A DNA stretch of 47,444 nucleotides from an uncultured Eubacteriales bacterium (GTDB taxonomy: Bacteria > Bacillota > Clostridia > Oscillospirales > Oscillospiraceae), in assembly GCA_902475435.1 (NCBI GenBank), contig CABRZL010000007.1, positions 1 through 47,444 on the forward strand, in the 5' to 3' direction. The notes beneath the pieces are model-generated. The model had not been told where the DNA came from, made no database searches, and saw only the letters and a list, made by a program, of their open reading frames with translations. This document shows, in pieces, positions 35,196 through 41,479 of the stretch. How positions within the stretch are numbered: position 1 is the stretch's first letter; each line of letters opens with the position of its first letter. The position numbers and the translations under genes are program-made.

Positions 35196-37298
35196 ATGAA
35201 TCACAGATATTCCCACATACTTGCTCCAGTTCGAGTGGGAGACCTGATTTTGAAGAATCGGTTAATCAATTCAAAATCAATTCCGGAAGGGCTTCAAGCT
35301 CAGGATCCGGCTGGATATCTCACGGAGCAGACAATTTCATTTGCGGCGAACATTGCAAAAAACGGAGCGTCCGTTGTTACGTGCTCTCCGGGAATGTTCC
35401 GGATGTTTCAGGGGCGTACATTTTTTACCAGCCCTTGGGATATGGAAGATCCGAATATTCAGGCCAATTTCCGACGTATGATTGAACGCATCCATCAGTA
35501 TGGTGCGGCAGCCAACGCGTCAACCATGTGCAACGTTCCAAACGATGTATCAATTTCACAGCTCAGGGATATGTCGATTGTTCCCACGGAGTATACGCCT
35601 GGCCCTGAGTGTCCCTTTGATATGGAAGGGAATTTGCCGCCGGAAATCAGCAAGGAACAGATCAGAGAGTTTATCGATCAGTTTACCCAATGTGCAGTAC
35701 GATTGAAGGCCATGGGCTTTGATATGATCAATGTTTATGCTAGCTACAATGCGTCTCTTCTGGCAAAATCACTGTCTCCGGTGTTTAACCAGCGCACGGA
35801 TGAATATGGAGGATGCCTGGAAAACAGAGCGAGACTATTGCTGGAACTTCTTACCTCTGTAAAGCGGGCCTGTGGACAAGGATTTCCCATTGAGCTTCAG
35901 CTTTCGGGACGTGAAGGAGTTAACCATGGATATACGGCGGAAGACTTTGTGGAGTACTGCAAAATTTTCGACCAAGCCGGTGTTGTGGATATTATTCAAA
36001 TCCGCGCATGGAGCGGGGATATGACGCATGCCAGTTCTTATAACTGCAAAAGAGAGTATCCGACAAATTTGGCATTTGCAGAGATGTTGAAACGGGAAAA
36101 TCTTCGAGCTCTCGTGGCGCCGGTAGGCGGTTTTCAGGATTTGGATCTATTGGAAAGCTTTTTGCGGGAAGGCCGTACGGATTTGGTGGCTATGGGCCGG
36201 GCCTTTATTTGCGATCCGGAGTATGGAAAAAAGCTTTATGAGGGCAGAGGAGAAGATGTGATTTCCTGTCTGCGCTGCGATAAATGTCATAGCGGTATTT
36301 GTGCAGTCAATCCGCGAGTCGGTATAGCGCCCAGTCTTCTTGAAAAGGATGAGGAGAGACAGGGGCCCCCACAGAAAGTGGCGGTTATTGGAGGCGGCCC
36401 GGCGGGGCTTTATGCAGCGGCGGAGTGCGCACGGCTTGGACATCAGGTTACGCTGTTTGAAAAGGAAGATTTTTTAGGCGGTCAAGCACATCACGCAGAT
36501 TTTATGCCGGAGAAGTGGTGTATGCGGGATTATAAGGATTCCCTGGTTCACCAATGCGAAATTCAGGGAGTGGCATTACAAACAGGCGTGATGGCGACGC
36601 CAGAACTTATTTCTGCCGGCAATTACGACGCTGTCATTGCGGCTTGCGGCTCTGAACCAAAAGTCGGACCTGTAAAGGGGAGCGACTTGCCCCATGTATG
36701 GAAACCGATCGATGTATTTGGGAGAGAGCGAGAGCTTGGAAATGCCATTGTGGTAGTTGGCGGTGCTATGATTGCAGTGGATACTGCGCTCTACCTGTGC
36801 CATAATGGACATCATGTGACACTGATCACCCGCAACAGAGAGGCAGCCTATGACAATACCAGCCATTCTAACTTTCAATTTCGTGAAGCACTGGCAGCGG
36901 AACCAAATCTTACGATATTAACACGAGCTGATACGCTGGAAATTACAGAAAACGCTGTAATTTGCCAGATCACAACTGGAGGAGCTGATGGGTTTGGACC
37001 TCCGGGGATGCCTGTGATTCCTGGCAGTGAAAAAGAAATTGTTCCGGAACGGACAGAACACCGGATAATCCACTGCGATCATGTGGTGTTTTCAGCGGGC
37101 CGCCGCCCGAAAATTGACGAATGTATGGCCTTTGCCGGATTGACTCCCAAATTTTTTGTGATTGGAGATGCCAATATGCTCTCTGGTGATCCGGAGCATC
37201 TGAACCCCGGTGAACTGCCAAAGTTTAATTCCAATACGACAAAACACGGAATTCGCCATGGAGTTTTAACCGGATATGCAGCGGCGCATATGATTTGA
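35196..37298 (+). CDS. NADH:flavin oxidoreductase / ene-reductase (OYE-Fe-S-FAD), paralog 7
   Basis: Predicted 700-residue reductase, the longest of the set and the last gene of the large operon. ATG 35196 follows GCAGGAGGA; the upstream frame to 35058 overlaps the beta-helix gene and is rejected. The TIM barrel has NQRTDEYGGCLENR (198-211). The His pair is replaced by Y181-A-S-Y184. Cluster ligands are C358, C361, C364 and C369, with the last spacing shortened to four residues as in paralog 1. Rossmann motifs are near 395 (VAVIGGGPAGLYAAA) and 520 (IVVVGGAMIAVDTAL, with the third Gly replaced by Ala). Two inserts occur in the C-terminal FAD/NAD region: a Gly/Pro segment at ~592-607 (GADGFGPPGMPVIPG) and a loop at ~662-680 beside the conserved GD motif. 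Confidence 0.86.
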   Translation: MNHRYSHILAPVRVGDLILKNRLINSKSIPEGLQAQDPAGYLTEQTISFAANIAKNGASVVTCSPGMFRMFQGRTFFTSPWDMEDPNIQANFRRMIERIHQYGAAANASTMCNVPNDVSISQLRDMSIVPTEYTPGPECPFDMEGNLPPEISKEQIREFIDQFTQCAVRLKAMGFDMINVYASYNASLLAKSLSPVFNQRTDEYGGCLENRARLLLELLTSVKRACGQGFPIELQLSGREGVNHGYTAEDFVEYCKIFDQAGVVDIIQIRAWSGDMTHASSYNCKREYPTNLAFAEMLKRENLRALVAPVGGFQDLDLLESFLREGRTDLVAMGRAFICDPEYGKKLYEGRGEDVISCLRCDKCHSGICAVNPRVGIAPSLLEKDEERQGPPQKVAVIGGGPAGLYAAAECARLGHQVTLFEKEDFLGGQAHHADFMPEKWCMRDYKDSLVHQCEIQGVALQTGVMATPELISAGNYDAVIAACGSEPKVGPVKGSDLPHVWKPIDVFGRERELGNAIVVVGGAMIAVDTALYLCHNGHHVTLITRNREAAYDNTSHSNFQFREALAAEPNLTILTRADTLEITENAVICQITTGGADGFGPPGMPVIPGSEKEIVPERTEHRIIHCDHVVFSAGRRPKIDECMAFAGLTPKFFVIGDANMLSGDPEHLNPGELPKFNSNTTKHGIRHGVLTGYAAAHMI

Positions 37299-37304
37299 AT
37301 GAGT

Positions 37305-37340
37305 TTAAGACGGCATTCTTTTTAAAGAATGCCGTCTTAA
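37305..37340. terminator. Convergent terminator between the OYE operon and LysR 2
   Basis: A perfect inverted repeat of at least 15 bp (TTAAGACGGCATTCTT and its complement, ending at 37340) lies 6 bp after paralog 7. T-rich sequence follows on the plus strand. LysR 2 ends at 37420 facing it. Confidence 0.75.
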
Positions 37341-37419
37341 CTTTGTGTATAAAGTGTGCTATGCAAAAAGCAGAGGGTGTCATGAAAAACATGCTAAAAC
37401 CTTTTCCAAAGGAAAAGCA

Positions 37420-38349
37420 TTACTTCATTATTTCAATTCCATGCATATTGCCAAGACCTGTATAATATTGCAATGCAGTTTCCCATGCGGTTCTGGCGGC
37501 ATTACTGAGATAACCACCTTTTAGAGAGGCAACGCCTAAGGTACGTTGACATATCGGATAGCGAATGTCGAGGAATCGCAAGTTGTTTTTACAGGTATTT
37601 AGACGCATATGGTGCTTCTGGTACAGCGCGCCTGCCGGCAGAAACATAACGCCTTGATTTCTGCACAAGAGTTCATAGGTCAAATCGCATTCAGAGACTT
37701 TTATACGAACTTTAGGATCAAAGCCAGCCTGATGACAAAATTCACGCTGCTGGTCATCAAAAACAGTGCCACCTGCACTGAAAATAAAATATTCGTTGGA
37801 GAGCTCTGTGAGATCAACGGAATTTTCTGCGGCATAACTGCTATCCTTGGAAACGGCCAGCAAATAGCGTTCTTGGATCAGGGGCTTCCACAAAAGCTTT
37901 GGAGAACTTGCAATGGGAGGGGTAATGGCAAAATCTGCTCCATGGGTTTCCAAAAGATGTACAGTATCCGATGGAGTGGCAGTACGGTGAAACAACTGAA
38001 TCTTAGGATACTTTAGCAGATATTCATAGAGAAAGCCGGCCACGACCTCATCAGAAGGAGAAAGAATCATAACGCTACCGGCATCCGCAGTGCTGGCATC
38101 CTTGATTTCACGCATTGCGTCGTCATACTCCGCGAGCATTTGTTCCACGCGAAATAGGAATACTCTACCGGCATGATTCAGGTGAATTCGGTTGGCTTCT
38201 CGAACGAACAAGGGAGCGCCTACTTCAGCCTCCATCCTGGCGATGGCACGGCTTAATGCTGGCTGCGTCATGTGAAGTTGCTCTGCAGCACGGGAAATAT
38301 GCTCTGTTTGAGCGACAGTACGAAAGTAAACAAGGTAGGATATTTCCAA
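37420..38349 (-). CDS. LysR-family transcriptional regulator 2
   Basis: Predicted 309-residue LysR-type regulator. A TTG start at 38349 is proposed because GGAGGG sits seven bases upstream and the helix-turn-helix begins at once (MEISYLVYFRTVAQTEHISRAAEQLHMTQPALSRAIARME); an upstream TTG at 38364 overlaps that site. The effector domain covers ~90-300 (GSVMILSPSDEVVAGFLYEYL, GADFAITPP, LLCRNQGVMFLPAGAL). It is divergent from the SnoaL-RidA-SBP-beta-helix operon, its probable target. A -10 TATAAT lies at 38386-38381 on the minus strand, and a CGAAATTTCG palindrome (38407-38416) lies in the shared region. Confidence 0.9.
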   Translation of the reverse strand: MEISYLVYFRTVAQTEHISRAAEQLHMTQPALSRAIARMEAEVGAPLFVREANRIHLNHAGRVFLFRVEQMLAEYDDAMREIKDASTADAGSVMILSPSDEVVAGFLYEYLLKYPKIQLFHRTATPSDTVHLLETHGADFAITPPIASSPKLLWKPLIQERYLLAVSKDSSYAAENSVDLTELSNEYFIFSAGGTVFDDQQREFCHQAGFDPKVRIKVSECDLTYELLCRNQGVMFLPAGALYQKHHMRLNTCKNNLRFLDIRYPICQRTLGVASLKGGYLSNAARTAWETALQYYTGLGNMHGIEIMK

Positions 38350-38470
38350 GTTAAATCCCTCCAACGTAGATGCTGGAATGATTATAACATGTTTTTTCGT
38401 TTTGTGCGAAATTTCGTGAGAGGAGTCTTATTATTACAAATCAATCATGGTAGTAATATAAAATTAGAAT

Positions 38471-38499
38471 TTTACAACATGCTAAATACAGCCTATAAT
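38471..38499 (+). promoter_or_regulatory. Promoter of the SnoaL-RidA-SBP4-beta-helix operon
   Basis: TTTACA (38471-38476, 5 of 6), 17-bp spacer and perfect TATAAT (38494-38499) lie 40 nt before the first ATG. It lies in the region divergent from LysR 2. Confidence 0.75.
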
Positions 38500-38538
38500 A
38501 TTTTCATATCAAACATTTTATATAAAGGAGAGCGCCAC

Positions 38539-39261
38539 ATGACATTAGAATTACAGGTCAAGAAGTTATTGGGCATCAACGCGGTACAAAATATCATGGC
38601 AAAGTTCCAGTACTATTATACCGTCAGCGATTATGATTCCATTCTTCAGCTATTCTATCCAAGTGACACCAGCAGCGCTGAAGTGCCGGGAGGGAAATAC
38701 ATCGGTATCGAGGCAATCAAAAAAGGAGCCTTTGGAGGGTTTCCGGGCGGACCGATGCCAGCGCCGGAAGGAATGGAAAAACCCTCGCCAAACGGTCCGG
38801 AAGAAAAAGGTCCGGCAGGACCTCCGAATATGGGAGGCGGACGGCTGCAGATTCATACGTTAACAACTCCCCTGGTGGAAGTTGCAGATGATGTAAAGAC
38901 TGCAAAAGCCTTGTGGATGAGTCCCGGATTGGAAACCGGTGGCCATGTGGGTGATTTAGCCGGTTCTTGGGCATGGGAGAAATTTTATGTGGAGTTCATT
39001 TGTGAAAATGATAAATGGTATATCTGGCATTTTCATCAGATTGACATTCTCTGCTCTTTCTTTTATAAATCCTGGACTGATGATTTCTTTACGCACAGCT
39101 TGATGCATGTGCCGGAGGAATACAAAACCTTTGATCAAAAGTGGGAGTTTATCAATAAAAACAATCGTTCTGGAAACCCATTGACGAAGACCTATTTCTA
39201 CGATCAGGAGATTGCGCCCTTTATGGATGTGGAACTGCCTGAACCCTATGAGACTTATTGA
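38539..39261 (+). CDS. SnoaL-like (NTF2-fold) protein with Gly/Pro-rich insert
   Basis: Predicted 240-residue cytoplasmic protein. ATG 38539 follows AAAGGAG at eight bases; an upstream frame to 38272 overlaps LysR 2 antisense and is rejected. The opening INAVQNIMAKFQYYYTVSDYDSILQLFYPSD is the SnoaL-like helix pair and first strand. Later blocks (AKALWMSPGLETG, WAWEKFYVEFICENDKWYIWHFHQIDI, then YKSW) fit the SnoaL-4 style, a fold that includes the bile acid 7-dehydratase BaiE and polyketide cyclases. Residues ~63-101 are a Gly/Pro/Met-rich insert (GGFPGGPMPAPEGMEKPSP, then GPAGPPNMGGG) unknown in the family. It is the first gene of the LysR 2 regulated operon and may be a dehydratase, isomerase or binding protein; the substrate is unknown. 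Confidence 0.72.
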   Translation: MTLELQVKKLLGINAVQNIMAKFQYYYTVSDYDSILQLFYPSDTSSAEVPGGKYIGIEAIKKGAFGGFPGGPMPAPEGMEKPSPNGPEEKGPAGPPNMGGGRLQIHTLTTPLVEVADDVKTAKALWMSPGLETGGHVGDLAGSWAWEKFYVEFICENDKWYIWHFHQIDILCSFFYKSWTDDFFTHSLMHVPEEYKTFDQKWEFINKNNRSGNPLTKTYFYDQEIAPFMDVELPEPYETY

Positions 39262-39273
39262 GGAGGAAAAGCC

Positions 39274-39654
39274 ATGAACAGAGAATTCCATACGACAAAT
39301 GCACCTGAGCCATTGGGGCATTACAGCCAGGGCGTGAAGCAGGCCGGTTCCACACAGGTATCTATGCAGTTTCCGGTTGATCCTGGCACTGGAAAAGTAG
39401 TGAACGGTGGCATTGAAGAACAGACGGCGCAGGTGCTGAAAAACTGTGAAGCGGTGATGAAGGAAGCGTTTCTTGGGTTGCATGTAATTGTCAAGACAAC
39501 GGTTTATCTAAAGAATCTGGATGATTTTCAGGCATTCAACAAAGTTTATCAAACATTCTTCCCAGACATCAAGCCGGCTATGACAGTGGTGCCTGTTCAG
39601 GATTTGCTGGTCAAAGACGCGCTTTTGATGATTGATATGGTTGCTTGCAAGTGA
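39274..39654 (+). CDS. RidA-family (YjgF/UK114) protein without the canonical Arg
   Basis: Predicted 126-residue protein of the RidA fold, which usually forms trimers and hydrolyses reactive enamines/imines. The start at 39274 follows GAGGA. Recognisable blocks are GHYSQGVKQAG, EEQTAQVLKNCEAVMKEA, VKTTVYLKNLDDFQAFNKVYQTFF and KPAMTVVPVQDLLVKDALLMIDMVA. In RidA the block after KPA normally begins with the substrate-binding Arg (PARS); here it is M103. VEIE-type residues become LMID. The N-terminal strand is also atypical (STQVSMQFP instead of a vSGQ motif). It is therefore probably a RidA-fold protein with a different ligand. It lies 12 bp after the SnoaL-like gene and 34 bp before SBP 4. Confidence 0.85.
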   Translation: MNREFHTTNAPEPLGHYSQGVKQAGSTQVSMQFPVDPGTGKVVNGGIEEQTAQVLKNCEAVMKEAFLGLHVIVKTTVYLKNLDDFQAFNKVYQTFFPDIKPAMTVVPVQDLLVKDALLMIDMVACK

Positions 39655-39688
39655 TTTGACAAAATGATATGATAAAGGAGGAGCTATT

Positions 39689-41416
39689 TTGAACAGAGTT
39701 GTAGCGTTATTTATGTGCCTGTGTTTGTGCTTTGGTGTACTGTCAGGTTGTGGTAGCACTCCAACGGAATCCGGCCAAAACCAAGAAGAGGCAACATCTG
39801 TGGCTGTATCTGAAGCACCGGAAGTGTCGGAAAATATCCCGGAAGGTTCCAGTCCTGAAGAATCGCAAGTAGAAGGAATCGCGTCCTCTGCAATGGAGGA
39901 AACCGGAGAGGTTCAACTGGCAGACAATGTTTCACTGCCAATTGTAGATGAGGTCATGACTTTTGATATGTGGTGCTCAGCACCACCGGGAGGACTTTCT
40001 GTTGTAGGGTCTCCGATTATGGAGTATATTACAGAGCAAACCAACATCTCGTTGGAGCTTCTGGAACAGAACATGATGACGGCAAACGAAAAGTTTAATT
40101 TAATGGTGGCATCCCAAGATTACCCTGATATCATCAGCGCTTTTGATGAGAGCTATACTGGCGGTGCGATAAAGGGGTATGAGGACGATGTTATCATAGA
40201 CTTAACAGACCTGATGGAAGAAAATGCTCCCAATTATATGGCCTATATCCAGCAGGATGAACAGAATTTACGGGATGCATATAACGATGATGGGCAAATC
40301 CTGTTTATGAATGGCTATAATGATGAATATGTACAGGCACGGGGAAATGTGATCCGTAAGGATTTGCTGGACAAATTGGGACTGGAGATACCCACAACCT
40401 ATGAAGAATACCATGACGTTCTTTTGGCGTTTAAGGAAGATGGTATTAAATATCCCGTCTGGATGCCGCAATCGCTTCAAAGTGGAGCATTTTTATCCGC
40501 AGGTTATGGTATTTCCGGTTATACGTTGCAAACTTCCGGCACCCATTTCTTCCAGAAAGACGGCACAGTATATTCCAGCCTTTTGACAGAAGAATACAAA
40601 GAATTTTTGCAGTTAATGCACGAGTGGTATGAGGAAGGCCTTATGGCGGCTGACTTCTATGCAATTGTAGATGACATGGGATCCGCCAGTGAAGCAGAAA
40701 TCTTGAATGGCAACGTTGGCATATGGTATCATATGGCTGATAAGATTGGTACCTACAATGAAAGTGCCGCTGTTGATGGTTTTTATGCGGTAGGACTCGC
40801 CGATGCTGTGCAGCAAGAGGGCGATATCAGTCATTTCTATCAGAATGAGGGAAGCAGTAAGAGCACCAACAAGGGAATTTCCATTTCTGTTCAGGCTGAA
40901 AACCCGGAAATAATTTTGCAGTTCTTTGATTGGTTCTTCACCAAGCAGGGCAGTATTGTAGCAAATTATGGGATCGAGGGAGAGTCCTATACACTAGACG
41001 AGGACGGAAATCCCCAGTACACGGATTTGATTGCGAATAACCCGGATTACACCTTCCAGCAGATTGCGCTGCTTTATTGTTGGTGTGATATTCCAACCAT
41101 TGTAGACCGGGATCGTTCCTTTGAAGCAACCTATACCCAGGAGTCAATGGATGCGATTGCGCTCTATGGAGAGAATACCGACGGCGCCTATGAGATGCCT
41201 AGCAGAATCAGCTTTACCACAGAGGAAAGCGAAGAATACGCCAGCCTGATTGGTGATATTGAAACCACAGCAGACGAGCGGATTATCCGTTTTGTCATTG
41301 GCGAATATGATTTTGACTCGGATTGGGATACCTTTATTGAGGATCTCAAGGATATGGGCCTCGAGCGTTGTATTGAACTCAAACAAGCTGCGCTGGATCG
41401 CTATAACGCAAGATAG
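39689..41416 (+). CDS. Extracellular solute-binding lipoprotein, SBP 4
   Basis: Predicted 575-residue lipoprotein. A TTG start at 39689 is used because AAAGGAGGAG ends about eight bases upstream and no ATG is well placed. Signal peptide MNRVVALFMCLCLCFGVLSGC has its lipobox Cys at 21, followed by a Ser/Glu/Pro-rich tether. The binding domain (EYITEQTNISLELLEQN, FNLMVASQDYPDIISAF, IVANYGIEGESYTLDEDGNPQYT) matches SBPs 1-3, and the C-terminus is LKQAALDRYNAR. Like the others it has no permease partner in the window. It is followed by a hairpin and a beta-helix gene. Confidence 0.85.
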   Translation: MNRVVALFMCLCLCFGVLSGCGSTPTESGQNQEEATSVAVSEAPEVSENIPEGSSPEESQVEGIASSAMEETGEVQLADNVSLPIVDEVMTFDMWCSAPPGGLSVVGSPIMEYITEQTNISLELLEQNMMTANEKFNLMVASQDYPDIISAFDESYTGGAIKGYEDDVIIDLTDLMEENAPNYMAYIQQDEQNLRDAYNDDGQILFMNGYNDEYVQARGNVIRKDLLDKLGLEIPTTYEEYHDVLLAFKEDGIKYPVWMPQSLQSGAFLSAGYGISGYTLQTSGTHFFQKDGTVYSSLLTEEYKEFLQLMHEWYEEGLMAADFYAIVDDMGSASEAEILNGNVGIWYHMADKIGTYNESAAVDGFYAVGLADAVQQEGDISHFYQNEGSSKSTNKGISISVQAENPEIILQFFDWFFTKQGSIVANYGIEGESYTLDEDGNPQYTDLIANNPDYTFQQIALLYCWCDIPTIVDRDRSFEATYTQESMDAIALYGENTDGAYEMPSRISFTTEESEEYASLIGDIETTADERIIRFVIGEYDFDSDWDTFIEDLKDMGLERCIELKQAALDRYNAR

Positions 41417-41426
41417 AAATTTCACT

Positions 41427-41457
41427 GGATCGGGCGTTCCGTTTGGAGGCCCGGTCC
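41427..41457 (+). other. Intercistronic hairpin between SBP 4 and the beta-helix gene
   Basis: GGATCGGGC (41427-41435) pairs with GCCCGGTCC (41449-41457) with one G-T pair, and a short inner stem is possible. No T run follows. It sits in the same place as the hairpin after SBP 3. Confidence 0.4.
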
Positions 41458-41479
41458 ACCCTGAATTGAGGAGGTAATT

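Noticed and set aside
7482..41416. Complete ABC sugar importers
   Set aside because: Four binding proteins are present but no permease or importer ATPase gene is in the window; the only ABC genes (44899 on) are exporter type.
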